The notes under the pieces: generated by a model
What the model saw: only the letters and a program-made list of their open reading frames with translations
Databases searched by the model: none
What the model was told of the DNA's origin: nothing
Made by a program: the position numbers and the translations under genes
Source of the DNA: Ypsolopha sequella
Lineage: Eukaryota > Arthropoda > Insecta > Lepidoptera > Ypsolophidae
DNA: 64,000 bases
NCBI GenBank assembly: GCA_934047225.1
Contig: OW203998.1
Coordinates: forward strand, 18,863,280-18,927,279
Reading direction: 5' to 3'
Shown here: positions 11,778 to 22,935 of the stretch, in pieces
Position numbering within the stretch: the stretch's first letter is position 1
Layout: each line of letters begins with the position of its first letter

Positions 11778-12020
11778 TACAAGTTTAAACTTTGGGCAGT
11801 GTGTAGTAAATAATTTAAAGTAAAATACTGAAAATTAGGGTTCCGTACTAAAAAGGTAACGAATTGTTTGTCAGGCGCTACCGTTTTATCGCTTTGTTTT
11901 TTGTCGCCTTAATGTTGCTATGGCATCTATGTTGTTGTTATTTACTTTTAGGGTTTCGTTTCCCGTATTGTGTAGGGGTACGGAACCGTTTATGCGCGAG
12001 TCCGATTCGCACTTTACCGT
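11778..12020 (+). repeat. Dispersed GGGTTCCGTA / TTTGTCAGGCGCTACC repeat
   Basis: After the foldback arm the sequence has GGGTTCCGTACTAAAAAGG, TTGTTTGTCAGGCGCTACCG, and near the end GCGCGAGTCCGATTCGCAC before a T-run. The same ordered blocks recur at 54878-55073 and 55210-55345. It is a member of the family annotated at 5128 or a relative of it. Confidence 0.5.
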
Positions 12021-12784
12021 TTTTTTTTCGCACTTTAACGGTTTTGTTTTTTATTTTTACTACTTGCTCTATTTTCGCAAATAAAGGTATACATTTTTTT
12101 ACATTTTTTACCATCTAGCGTCACGAGGTAGAATTTTTTTGGTAGATGTCTTTAATGCAAAGCAGCATACCACCAACGTCATCTAGTGTCATACAAATTT
12201 ATAGATGCAGCTGGAAACATACATTTTGTATAGACTTTGTATGGAAATATTAAATTACCAACCGCAAATAACATTTTTATATTTTTTTGTTTTAATGTAC
12301 ACTTAACACTAACCACATGCAAAATTTTAAGTTTGTAGGCCTGCTATAACATATTTAGACTTTTGAGGATGTGTCAGTCAGTCAGTGACGAAATAAAGGA
12401 ACTTTGACTTATATTTCTTACTTGACTTATATTTATGACTTATATTTAGATATTTCGTAATCAAATATAGGTACAAAGTTGTAATTTGAGGTCAGAAGTA
12501 GGATCAGTAAGTACTCATGGTTACTGAAATTTCAGACTTCTAGCTTTACCCACAACGAAGATACAGGGGGGTTGAAAGTGCCGTGAGTTGCTTCGAGAAA
12601 AGGATGGTACGGCCGTTTCGCGTTTTTTTGCGAGACTCGGCGGGGGCACTGCCGTGCCCCCAGATTCGTTTTAATATAAAATAAGAGGAATTTGAACCCA
12701 AAAAGTACTTACCTGTGAAAGGAAATATCTCCATTCTATCGGCCAATACTATTTGAGTTATTTTTACAACCCAGTATTGCACAA
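12021..12784. other. Intergenic; possible minus-strand exon edge
   Basis: No complete gene is visible. On the minus strand a short frame ending DRMEIFPFTG is followed directly by CAG/GTAAGT at about 12711-12716, a good splice-donor match. I do not recognise the peptide, so I only note it. Confidence 0.3.
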
Positions 12785-13643
12785 TTCAGCATTTTTGTTA
12801 TCAACTTACAAATGTTGCCCCGGCAACGTTATCCATAAAAAAGGGGCTAAAAATATAATAAGTCATTACAGACCGATTTCCAAACTGTGTATTATTGCTA
12901 AGTTATTTGAAAAAATTGTCTATGCTTCCCTACACCGGTCGTTCAGTCCCACACACCATGGATTTCTCAAAGGTCGCTCCACAGTAACTAAACTTATATT
13001 GCTCAATGAACATCTTACGAACAGTATGCAGCAATACCATCAAACTGATGTAATATATACGGACTACAGCAAGGCATTTGATCGCGTTGATCACCAATTG
13101 CTAATTTTAAAATTACAAAAAGCTGGTATTTGTGGCGATCTCCTACGATGGTTCTCTTCGTACATCAGCAGTAGGTCTCAGGCTGTGGTCGTAAGTAATT
13201 ACATTTCTGGATGGTTCGATGTTCCCAGCGGTGTCTTTACTTACGTTCGCAGTAATCTTGAATACGCTTCCCAAATATGGAACCCCCGTTATTCAGTTTT
13301 TATAAATAAAATTGAGAGAATTCAAAAGAAATTCATGCGCTATCTCAATTACCGTACAAAATACACCTCATGTGGATACGAGCAGTCATGTCGTTAAATG
13401 CACATACTTCCACTTAGTAAGCGGCGTGACATTTCTGACCTTATCTTATTATTAAAAATAGCACGAGGCATTATTGACTGCCCCGAACTGTTGAGTAAGC
13501 TCAATTTTCTGGCCCCAAATCGAAATCGCAGGCATTGTAAAACTTTCTTCTTGCCTACAGTAAGAACTAACTATAAACAAAATTCTTATATTTGGCGAAC
13601 CTGTAAAGTTAATTTAAGTTTTTTACTATTGTTATTAAAATAG
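12785..13643 (+). pseudogene. Jockey/CR1-group LINE reverse transcriptase, deleted
   Basis: The frame shows HYRPISKLCIIAKLFEKIV (RT motif region 2), THHGFLKGRST (region 2a) and YTDYSKAFDRVDHQLL (motif A with its aspartates). After FDVPSGV, where VPSGVPQGS and then the FADD/YADD motif should follow, the frame jumps to YVRSNLEYASQIWNPRY, which belongs to the thumb/C-terminal region. The catalytic second aspartate pair is therefore deleted in frame. A stop at 13397 splits off the C-terminal part (13398-13643, SKRRDISDLILLLKIARG). An AAATA-rich tail follows near 13660-13700. It is 5'-truncated and dead. Confidence 0.75.
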
Positions 13644-13699
13644 TCGCTAGTTTTCCAAAATAAGTAATACATAAATAAATAAAAAAAATAAAAAGTAGA

Positions 13700-14888
13700 A
13701 ACCGTTATTTTTTTTTGTAACTTTTAGTAAAATCTTGAATTTATATTTTTAGCCATAAATGGTGTTTTATTCTTTTTAAATGCATAATTATAATTTTAAG
13801 AACACGAAACTGAAAAATCTCTGAAACTTTTCATAATAGTCAATTCAGTCAGAAATGTTCAAAATCACTTCTTTGATCATCCCTCGAAATATTTACATCG
13901 ATGTCCCAAACATCCTGTATAATACGTATGAATAATGTGTTAAAAAAATACACTATGAAGCAATATATGGCTTCATATGCATTGTAGCTTTGAATGCGTT
14001 CTAGTGAAAACAATGAAATAAAATTAAAAATATTAAAGAATAGTATTGGCCATCCATCCGCGCCGCCGACAGCCTTTTGGGCAACGTCGCCAACGATGCG
14101 AGAAGGCGTCGGCGATTCGGCCAACATTTTTTACCTGATGTAAATATTTTAGTGCAGATTAGAGTTTAGTTTTTGTTATTATTTTAAGTATTTACTGCTA
14201 TTTAAATTTGTTTTTTATTAAAGAAACATTTTCCATATGAAATTTCACATGTAAAAACGACAATATTCTGCAAAACTGCATTAAAGTTTGTGGGTAGAAA
14301 ATCTATGTGTTAAACTTATGAAAGCATCTCTATCAGCATAATATTACATACATATACATATATATGGGTATAGGTAGATTATACTATTATTTTGTGAAGA
14401 AAATATGAACATTTTAACTGTTAAACTAAAAAAGAAAATTAAAAGTTTTATTTGACTTAGAGACCAAATCTTTGTAAAGATACTAATTTTAACTTCGTTT
14501 TGAAGTTAATAGCGTTAAATAACTTTGTGAGAGATCAACAGGCAAGGCGTTAAATTTTTTCGTATTAGGGCGAATTTTTTTTAAAGTGTAAAAGTGTATC
14601 TGAAAATTTTGCCTTTAAATACTTTTCATGAATAATTGTATTTTTTTCCATGGAATCTTGTTCAGTAATATCTTTAACCTTGATAAAATCAAAAATAATT
14701 TTTCATTTGTGCCTTAAATTAATGATAAATTTAAATTTAAACCATAGTAGAGCAGCTAAATATTCTACTGACTAACGAAATTATATTCCACAAAAAAAAA
14801 TAACTATAATACAAATGTATTAACAAGTATTTTTATTATCATCTATAAGGTAATGTTAAATAAAATAAAATACTACTGTTAATAAATA
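13700..14888. other. Gene-less AT-rich sequence
   Basis: Nothing coding is supported. A short GC-rich patch (14055-14125, CGCCGCCGACAGCC and GGCGTCGGCGATTCGG) stands out from the AT-rich background but I cannot place it. Confidence 0.4.
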
Positions 14889-14984
14889 ATACTACGGAGT
14901 CTCGTGCGAGCGTTCACCGGTGACGGGCGCGTACATTGGCATCGAGTGACTCGTTTTTCGTGTCTTACGTAGTTCGTAATAACA

Positions 14985-16361
14985 ATGGCGAACGTTGTAA
15001 AGTGCAATACGTGTAACATCGTAATAGATGAGATGCTATCATACATCCAAAATAAGGTTTCGGTGATCGACGATGAAAGTCTAGTGCGAATTTGTGTGTC
15101 ATCATTTAAGAGTGAGGAGATAAAAATATCTAAATCTCTTCTGTTTGATTCTATTCCAACGAATTTGCGAAATATCATAAGGAAAAACAAAGGGAAAGAA
15201 GAAAGAGATCTAGAAGATATTATCAGCCTATTCAAATCAGCTGAACCGGAAGTAATCCCAGTGTTTGTGGCACGACAGTTAGAAAAATTGCCACCAATTA
15301 CATTTGATCATCTGGACTGCACCAAACTATTAAAAGACTTACAACGAGTGCAACACGAACTTGAGCAAGTGAAGTCGACATATGCAACACTAGAACATAT
15401 CAAAGAATTGAAAACTGAGTTTCTTCAATTAAGAAACGATTCTTTGCAGTCTCCGTCGACTTTCAATGTAAATTTAAAACGAGGAGCCTGGGCTCAAGAC
15501 AGTGGACCTATAGGACTATCGCATTTAGACAATTCTCCCATAACTGAATTTAATAGTGAATTTGTTATCAACAAAACACCACAATACAGGGATGTGAGGG
15601 TAGAGGAAAAACCGATCGAATATGAATCATGTTGGCAGCAACGGTCGCTGGCCTACGATCAAAACAACGGTGACACATCGCATTGTCGGGAGACGGCAGT
15701 AGTGGACAGCGGCGAGGGGGGAGCTCGGCCGCCTGCCGTGAGGCAAGAGGCATGCGCTCGAGCCGGTTCTGTGACGTCGAGTTTGGCAGTGACGTCAAAC
15801 ACACCAAGCTCGGCTCACCGAGAGGCGGCGGCGGCGGCGGCGGCGGCGGGTCAGCTGACTCACACTGATAAGGCTCGCCACAGTAACAACATGGTGCAGC
15901 GTGAATCAGAACGACCGCTAAGTGAATCTCCAACTTATGAAAATGCTGACCAGGGTGGTTGGCATAAAGTGGTTAATCGTAAAAAAACAAGGAAATATCG
16001 TTTCTCAGGCAAGTCTGGTGTAGCAAGAGATCTAGAATGCACATTTAGGGCGGCAGAGAGAAAAATTCCTATATTTATCTCGAATGTGCATATTTCTACA
16101 ACCGAAAACGACATAATAAAACATATCTATAATAAGACAAAGGAAACTGTGTTTCTAAAGAGAATAAATATGAAATACGACAGAGGACACAAAGCCTATA
16201 AGTTTATGGTATCAGAGGCCAACCTTTCTAGGTACTTGGACGAAACTTTGTGGCCTGCAGGTGTTATATTTCGACGTTTTGTACATTTCGTAGAAAGGAA
16301 AACAAATGGTACACATGCTACCGACAACGCTGACGGTCTCAACAAAACAAACAATGAGTAG
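14985..16361 (+). CDS. LINE ORF1 protein
   Basis: The 458-residue protein presumably binds the element RNA and forms the retrotransposition particle, as LINE ORF1 proteins do. The N-terminus has a cysteine pair (KCNTCNIV, residues 6-9). Residues about 110-150 are charged with heptad-like leucines and look like a coiled coil. An eight-alanine run (near residues 282-289) is encoded by a GCG repeat. From about residue 335 the motif GWHKVVNRKKTRKYRF is followed by a region resembling an RRM-like fold (KIPIFISNVHISTTENDII). There are no CCHC zinc knuckles. I recognise the architecture from lepidopteran LINEs, not a named gene. The start ATG (ACAATGG) follows the GC-rich leader closely. Confidence 0.8.
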   Translation: MANVVKCNTCNIVIDEMLSYIQNKVSVIDDESLVRICVSSFKSEEIKISKSLLFDSIPTNLRNIIRKNKGKEERDLEDIISLFKSAEPEVIPVFVARQLEKLPPITFDHLDCTKLLKDLQRVQHELEQVKSTYATLEHIKELKTEFLQLRNDSLQSPSTFNVNLKRGAWAQDSGPIGLSHLDNSPITEFNSEFVINKTPQYRDVRVEEKPIEYESCWQQRSLAYDQNNGDTSHCRETAVVDSGEGGARPPAVRQEACARAGSVTSSLAVTSNTPSSAHREAAAAAAAAGQLTHTDKARHSNNMVQRESERPLSESPTYENADQGGWHKVVNRKKTRKYRFSGKSGVARDLECTFRAAERKIPIFISNVHISTTENDIIKHIYNKTKETVFLKRINMKYDRGHKAYKFMVSEANLSRYLDETLWPAGVIFRRFVHFVERKTNGTHATDNADGLNKTNNE

Positions 16362-19164
16362 TCGTCCTCATCGATTTGCTACTTATAACTGTAAGAGTGT
16401 GAAGCGCTCCATAGACGATGTTAGAGAGCTGTGCCGTACGTGCGATGTTGTATGTCTACAGGAAACATGGTTGCTGCCACATGACATACCATACATAAGC
16501 ACGATCGACAGCTGTTTCGGCTATACGGCTACGTCTGCGGTGGATACGTCTGCGGGCATCCTGCGCGGGCGCCCCTATGGAGGTGTTGCATTATTATGGC
16601 GGCATAATGCGTTTCAACAGGTTTCAGTGTTACAGTGCGATAATGCCCGTATTTGTGCTATCAAAATCACAACATGTGATAGACCAGTAATCATAGTGAG
16701 TGTTTACTTGCCTACAAATTCAGTAAATAACTTAGAAGAATTCACGGATTGTTTGAGTGCTATTAGCGCTATTATTGACGAGTATGGAGTTGAATCTGTT
16801 TTTATATTGGGCGACTACAATGCGGACCCGGGTGAGTTGTTTTACAGTGAACTTGTAAATATTTGTAACGACCAAAAATGGTCATGTATAGACATAGATA
16901 TGCTTGGGGTGGACTCGGGTACTTTTACTTACATTAGTGATGTGCACGGTACAACCAGCTGGCTGGATCACTGTGTTGCAACTCGCTCGGCAATGCAGTC
17001 TGTTATTAGTGTAGATGTTAAGTATGACGCTCTATGGTCTGATCATTTCCCTCTTATAATGGAATGGAATTTAAAATTACTGACTCGAAAGGTCTCAATG
17101 GATATAATAAATGTAAATAAAGACGTAGTATGGGGTACAAGAAGCGCGGAACAAATCTCTGATTATTCCAAAGAGTGTCATGAACGGTTAAAGCTGATTG
17201 ACTTTCCAACTGAGTGTATAGGCTGTGCCAATTGTTTTTGTGAAGACCGTGGCCACAGGCGTGTTCTGGACAGGTTACACTCCGATATTGTTGCCGCCCT
17301 CCGTGATGCGGCAGTGGTGAGTCGGGGAGTCACGAGGAAGGGCGGGAGTGGTGTGCGCATTGTGGGGTGGAATAAACATGTCAGCGGGGCTCACGGGTTG
17401 GCAAGGTCAAGGTTCAACGAATGGGTGCTGTGCGGAAGACCGAAATCTGGCCTCATATATCAGGAAATGTATCAAAGCAGACGAGTATTTAAGTCCCGAT
17501 TAAAATGGTGTCAAGACCATCAACACCAAATAAAAATGGACTCTCTTGCAGAAAAACATTCCAAAGGTAATTTTCGCGGCTTTTGGCAGGAAACCGGGAA
17601 ATCGAATATACGACCTGGCCTCCCCGTGAGCGTCGATGGTATGAACGAACAAAAAGACATTGCTAATGTATTTAAGGACCATTTTTCTGTAAAATCCCCA
17701 TTGGGCCACGCGGGGGGGGTGTTCAGTGCTGACATGGACCATCAAAAGTTAGGTGATCCTATCCTAGCCAAAGACGTGGCAATGGCCATAAAACGTATAC
17801 AAAAAGGCAAGTCCCCGGGTCACGACGGACTCAGCATTGAGCACCTGCAGCGCGCTGGACCGCATATTGGCAGAGTCTTGGCAATGTTCTACTCGCTGTG
17901 CGTGAGCCACTCCTACTTGCCTGATGATTTTATGAAAACAGTGGTAGTGCCTGTAGTGAAAAATAAAACTGGTGACCTTGCCGATAAAAGTAACTACAGA
18001 CCTATTTCTCTTGCCACTGTCATAGCTAAAGTTTTTGACAGTTTGCTTAACACACAGTTGAATAAATACGTAGCATTGCATGATAACCAGTTCGGCTTTC
18101 GCCCCCAACTGTCCACAGAAAGTGCGATACTGTGTATTAAGCACACTGTCAAATACTATACAGTCCGCAAGACGCCTGTGTACGCGTGCTTCCTCGACTT
18201 ATCCAAGGCATTCGACTTGGTGTCGTACAACTTGCTGTGGGCCAAGATGAAAAGTATTAACTTGCCAACGGAACTTATCAGCATGTTCCAGTACTGGTAC
18301 GCGCATCAGTCCAACAGTGTCAGGTGGGCGGGGACAATGTCGGATCCCTATCAACTTGAATGCGGAGTCAGGCAGGGTGGATTAACATCTCCAACCCTGT
18401 TCAACCTTTACATCAACGAGCTGATCGTCGCGCTCAGCAATCAGCATATCGGCTGCCATGTTGACGGAATTTGTGTCAACAACTTGAGTTATGCAGACGA
18501 CATGGTGCTGCTGAGCGCGTCAATCTGTGGCCTGAGGAAGCTGGTACGAACTTGTGAGGAGTACGCAAGTGGTCACGGGTTAATATATAACGTAAAGAAA
18601 AGCCAATGCATGGTCTTTGAGGCCGGTACAAAACGGCCCAAGAGTGTACCACCGGTGTTGCTGAATGGTACGCCTCTGGAAAATGTGGCACAGTTTAAGT
18701 ACCTGGGGCACGTACTGACTAGCGACCTCAAGGACAACGCGGACATTGAGCGGGAGCGGAGGGCGCTGTCAATAGGACCTAACATGATAGCCCGCAGGTT
18801 TGCGCGATGTTCACAGAAAGTTAAAGTTACACTTTTTAGGGCGTACTGTACATCACTCTACACTTGCAGCCTGTGGGCAGACTACACTAAGCGAAGTTAC
18901 AGCGATCTCCGCGTCCTGTATAATAATGCGTTCAGGATAATATTGGGGCTGTCCCGATACTGCAGCGCCTCCGGCATGTTTGCGCAGGCACGCACAGACT
19001 GCTTCGCCACCACCATGCGCAAGCGCGCCGCATTCTTTGTGCGCAGAGTTCGGGCCAGTTCCAATGTTATTCTGACAATGATTGGAGACAGAGTAGACTG
19101 CCCTTTTCTCCGGCACTGCTGTGACAGACATACGGCATTAGCTGTGCCGGTGAGAAGGTATTAA
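16354..19164 (+). CDS. LINE ORF2: endonuclease and reverse transcriptase
   Basis: The frame is open from 16306, but the ATG at 16354 is the likely start because it overlaps the ORF1 stop (ATGAGTAG), giving 936 residues. Numbering below is from 16306. Endonuclease motifs: YNCKS (Asn28), LQETW (Glu53), GDYNAD (Asp170, Asn172), TSWLDH and WSDHFPL (Asp246, His247). Reverse transcriptase motifs: GKSPGHDGLS, NYRPISLATVIAKVFDSLL, QFGFRP, FLDLSKAFD (Asp631), GVRQGGLTSPTLFNLYINEL, YADD (729-732) and FKYLGHVLT. All catalytic residues seen are intact. The enzyme nicks target DNA and copies its RNA at the nick. No RNase H domain is evident. Confidence 0.92.
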   Translation: MSSRPHRFATYNCKSVKRSIDDVRELCRTCDVVCLQETWLLPHDIPYISTIDSCFGYTATSAVDTSAGILRGRPYGGVALLWRHNAFQQVSVLQCDNARICAIKITTCDRPVIIVSVYLPTNSVNNLEEFTDCLSAISAIIDEYGVESVFILGDYNADPGELFYSELVNICNDQKWSCIDIDMLGVDSGTFTYISDVHGTTSWLDHCVATRSAMQSVISVDVKYDALWSDHFPLIMEWNLKLLTRKVSMDIINVNKDVVWGTRSAEQISDYSKECHERLKLIDFPTECIGCANCFCEDRGHRRVLDRLHSDIVAALRDAAVVSRGVTRKGGSGVRIVGWNKHVSGAHGLARSRFNEWVLCGRPKSGLIYQEMYQSRRVFKSRLKWCQDHQHQIKMDSLAEKHSKGNFRGFWQETGKSNIRPGLPVSVDGMNEQKDIANVFKDHFSVKSPLGHAGGVFSADMDHQKLGDPILAKDVAMAIKRIQKGKSPGHDGLSIEHLQRAGPHIGRVLAMFYSLCVSHSYLPDDFMKTVVVPVVKNKTGDLADKSNYRPISLATVIAKVFDSLLNTQLNKYVALHDNQFGFRPQLSTESAILCIKHTVKYYTVRKTPVYACFLDLSKAFDLVSYNLLWAKMKSINLPTELISMFQYWYAHQSNSVRWAGTMSDPYQLECGVRQGGLTSPTLFNLYINELIVALSNQHIGCHVDGICVNNLSYADDMVLLSASICGLRKLVRTCEEYASGHGLIYNVKKSQCMVFEAGTKRPKSVPPVLLNGTPLENVAQFKYLGHVLTSDLKDNADIERERRALSIGPNMIARRFARCSQKVKVTLFRAYCTSLYTCSLWADYTKRSYSDLRVLYNNAFRIILGLSRYCSASGMFAQARTDCFATTMRKRAAFFVRRVRASSNVILTMIGDRVDCPFLRHCCDRHTALAVPVRRY

Positions 19165-19478
19165 ACTTTTTTAATTTTTAATTTCTAATCTTTAATTTTT
19201 ATTTTATTATTATTATTATTATTTTTTTTTTTTTTATTTTCCATTCTTATGAATTAATTGTGTTTGACATTAGTTATTATTGTATTTTGAAATTTATTAT
19301 TATTATTTAAAACAAATGACATGTAAACAAATATGGATCTTTGTTATCCGAAATAAATGAAAATTATTATTATTATTATTATTTAATAAAATATTTCTTA
19401 ACATTTAAATATTAATACTTTTGTGTCCTATGACTAACGTTTGGAAAATTCAAGTACTCAGTTTTCTTTTTAACATAA

Positions 19479-20456
19479 TTCAAAATTCAAAAAGTTTATT
19501 TTGCAAAGTAGGTATATATAATACACGTTTCACAAGTCAAATTTTAATCTTATAAAAATATATGTAATAAAATAATAAATGTACATGAACTACTTAGATT
19601 AAATGTTTTTTTTAATTTATGTAGCAATATATATACGATTAAAATTATAGGTAAAATATTATTATACAAGATGAAATCCAATCAACCGCCCGAACCCATA
19701 CCGGAGACCCGGCCAGGGACCAGGAACAGGTTCAATGATCACCAACCGAGCCCCCAGCACGAATCCAGGCAGCCGACCAAATCCCATCCTATATACTACA
19801 TAGTAATAGGTTACATATATAAATACATGCCTACCTCCGCCCATTCGATTAGTCTTGCTAAGAAGAACGGGCAAGAAACTTGGCAAGATCATGTCTTTTT
19901 TTTTTTAACATAAACTTATACTATACATCAAATTACTTATATCTACTTTAACCAAGGGATAAGAAAATACAAGACAGCAGGAATTCAGGTTAATGAAAAA
20001 AGAAAAACATATATATCTTTGCCTACCTGTCTCATATAGTCTATTTCCTTTTACAGTCTGTAATTAATTAATGTTAACTCTTAAGAGGAATCAAAAGTTA
20101 GGAAATTATATTAATTAATTAAATTATTACCTACTTTCATTAAAATCAGTATCACTATAACACCATGCTTCACCATCATCCAAATATTCATTTATTTTAT
20201 AATATGCCTTTTTCAGTAGGCCCTGCTTAATATACTGTTTAAACTTATTCTCTGACAAAGTAAGGACCTCCTTTGGAAGTTTATTGTAAAATCTTATACC
20301 ATGTCCTACGAAAGAGGTACTCACTTTGGCGAGTCTGATTTTTGGAAAAGCCAGTTTATACTTATTTCTGGTTTCCTTACAATGTTGCTCACCAAGCCTT
20401 GGGAGAGACTCAACATTTTTTTCTGACATATCTAAGGACTTGGTAAATATATTCAC
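19479..20456 (-). mobile_element. CR1/Jockey-like LINE 3' end
   Basis: On the minus strand a short C-terminal coding remnant (20127-20456) is followed by a long 3' region and an AATTTTGAATT-type tail near 19480-19490. The 3' region is shared with copies at 23693-24187 (plus) and 30625-31038 (minus); all include a CCGGTATGGGTTCGGGCGG-like block (minus-strand sense) and CATGTATTTATATATGTAACC. It is 5'-truncated, the usual fate of LINE insertions. Confidence 0.65.
20127..20456 (-). pseudogene. LINE ORF2 C-terminal remnant
   Basis: The 109-residue frame contains ETRNKYKLAFPKIRLAKVS, SFVGHGIRFYNKLPKEVLTL and NKFKQYIKQGLLKKAYY. This is the conserved extreme C-terminus of CR1/Jockey-like LINE polyproteins (NKLP followed by KxYIK). 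The N-terminal methionine is not a true start; the rest of the protein is absent because the copy is 5'-truncated. Confidence 0.7.
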
Positions 20457-22139
20457 AAGGAACAGTTAATATATTAATTTCTTTGAACTTTTCTCTCTTA
20501 GTATCCACTTAGTATTATATTATATATGTACAGAATAAACATGAAATTATCTATTTACGATACAAAACAAAGCATCATTACATTCCATAAAAATGAAATA
20601 TATTAAATTTATTGTTTAATTTCGGAGAGGACAGTAAGACAGTGGAAGATTTAAGTTACTAAGTGGATATGTAAAGGACTTATCACATTGCAAAAATTAT
20701 CCATATATTTTGTATCGGCGAACTATGATAAACTTTCAAAACATTAACCAATTTTTATTTAAATACAACTTTTGTTAGTTGAAGTTTTTATTTGAATATT
20801 ACTGACTTAGTTACCTATTGTCAAACTTAATGATCCGAATTAAAACAAATTTAAAACGTTTCTGATGATTCATATACAATAATTGCACTGCGGGATACTC
20901 AAAATATGCAGTATTATCTCCTGTTTACAGGAAATAAACTATAGCCTACAACCAAGTGGAAATCTAACCATTAAAACAGCGAAACAATTTTAAACTCGGT
21001 TCAGGTTTTATTCATGACTATGTCCTTAGGGAACTGCCTGTTTGTCCAAATGTCCAAGTGAAAATTTCCTTTTACATACAACAAACAAACAAATAAATAT
21101 TACCTCTTCCTACTTAAATCATACTTTATTTGCACCAAAATGATATACTGTTTAAAAACTAAATATTTGCAATATGCATGCGGTTTTATGCATTCCACTG
21201 ACTAACAATTCTATCCATTGACTAAAATTTTCAAAATGTTGGTCAGCAAAACGTTACAAAATCCCGAATACAAATAGTTTTTGTCATTTAATTCTGAATT
21301 TCATAAGTAAATCGTTAAAATAATGCCACATTCCATGAGAAGGTAAACGCAAGTTTTGAAGAAAACACAATCTGAGTGAAAAATTGCGAAGAAATTACCT
21401 TAGAATCCCCGGTCGTCAGCGGAAGTTATTTTCACTCACTTTTTTTTTACAAACTTCGGTGCCGTCTGCCGAGCGACTGATGACGTTTGCAACATTGCGG
21501 AGAGGCTTAACATGCTCCTTAGTGATGCCATATGAAAAAAACTTGCTTTTTTGTGCGATTTTTATATATTTTATATCAAAAAAGGCCGTAAGTCAGTGAA
21601 AAGTTACACCCTGGTCAAATTTTAGTACCGCAGTTTATAAATCAATATATATAAAACTCGCTCTATCTCCTGAAAGCCCATCGAAATTTATAAATGGAGA
21701 TATTACTAGCTATTTGAAGATATAGACAACATAAATCTACGTAAAATGGTTGCAATTTTGTTTTCAAATTTGTATCAGAAAATGTCGAGGGGACATAGCA
21801 AAACTCAGTGTTATTTTTTATTGCTTAAGGTACAATATATGTTAATATTGATAAACCACTAAAATAAAAATAGCCAAAGTGACGTCTAATAATGTTTCAT
21901 GCTTATAAAAATAAATACGCTTGAACAAGAATCTGAAAGTTGACGGACACCCCAAAAACCGTAGGAACACTTTTAAAAAAATACGCCCATTAATTATATT
22001 TTTCTAAGATTAAATTTTACTCGTAAAACGTGTATATGTATATGCATAGGTATACCTAATTACAAAATAAATTTAAATTTAAATTTGAATTTATTTGTCA
22101 GTGATAGAATTAAATGAGACTTGAGGATAATTCATGATT
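20457..22139. other. Gene-less AT-rich sequence
   Basis: I see no gene. At 21640-21700 ATATATATAAAACTCGCTC resembles the 5' end of the Helitron-like family, and at about 22065-22095 AATTTAAATTTAAATTTGAA resembles a LINE tail, but both are too short to delimit. Confidence 0.4.
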
Positions 22140-22278
22140 TATATAAAAACGGCTCACCTCAATACGTGTTATTATCGGGAAAGCCGACCAGTTTCAGCAG
22201 ATTAAGACTGCCTTCATCTGCTGAAACTGGTCGGCTTTCCCGATCATAACACGTATTGAGGTGAGCCGTTTTTATATA
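22140..22278. repeat. Long hairpin: 63-bp inverted repeat, 13-base loop
   Basis: The left arm (22140-22202) and right arm (22216-22278) are complementary with a single mismatch that I can find. The arm begins TATATAAAAACGGCTCACCT and ends at TTTCAGCAGAT. The loop is TAAGACTGCCTTC. This looks like a foldback MITE of recent origin. A role as a small-RNA precursor is possible but unsupported. Confidence 0.75.
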
Positions 22279-22935
22279 CATTATTTGTCAGTGCTTTGAC
22301 TATAATAATTATTAAATGTATAAGTTTGTAAGGCTTTTATGGTTTATTTACGGATGCAAATAATTTGTGGTTTATATTAAATTGTTATGTCCTTTTTAGA
22401 AATTTAGAAATTGAATTTCTAAATATATAAATTCATCTACGTATGTCAAGTACTAATATTTTTTTTTATTGTCATTCTCGACCTTCGCATTGCTTTTCCA
22501 GCAAAAAGTTGTATAGACGCCACTGATGTCCGGTTTGTACGGCCATAGGCAGCTAGATAAGCAGTACGAATATATCCCACCAAAAACATAGATGTCAAAA
22601 CGGGGCAAGGTTCACAAAGGCAGTGCAGGATTGTCGGCTTCGCCGAAAAAAGAATTGAAATCAAATTAGATGTCGAGGTTTATGGAAGTCCCTTCAGTCA
22701 TGCATAACTGTCATGATGTACAATGTTCTTAAAGAAAGTTTGTTAGGGCCTTCCTAATGAATATGTTGAACTTGACAAGTTTTCAAAGCTTAATTACCAT
22801 CATAAATGGTACCATCATTAATGTAAATAATTGACTACGAAGACTTGCCAAGTTCTAAATATTCAGTAGCAAGGACCCTAACAAAATTTATTAACTTGAA
22901 AAAATTTTTATTTTTATTAACTCGAAAAATATGAG
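22279..22935. other. Gene-less sequence
   Basis: No supported gene. The 72-residue minus frame here has no recognisable domain. Confidence 0.4.

Larger units (their letters stand above)
14889..19383 (+). mobile_element. Near full-length LINE retrotransposon with two intact ORFs
   Basis: A short GC-rich 5' leader (14889-14984) precedes ORF1 and ORF2. The 3' region has T-rich and TTATTA-rich stretches (19202-19230) and ends in a TTA/ATT repeat tail at about 19354-19375. The apurinic-type endonuclease, the YADD reverse transcriptase and the simple-repeat tail place it in the CR1/Rex1/Jockey assemblage; I cannot resolve the clade by eye. Both frames are open over their full length, which makes it much younger than the other LINEs here. 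I could not establish a target-site duplication. A diverged relative lies at 22936-23692 on the minus strand. Confidence 0.85.

Noticed and set aside
15568..15933. 121-residue minus-strand frame
   Set aside because: It is antisense to LINE ORF1 and owes its length to the GCG repeat (proline run).
19671..19913. 80-residue frame rich in proline
   Set aside because: It lies in the LINE 3' region and has corresponding broken frames in the copies at 23.8 and 30.8 kb.
22140..22278. microRNA precursor
   Set aside because: A 63-bp nearly perfect stem is longer and more perfect than usual animal precursors; a foldback MITE is the simpler reading.
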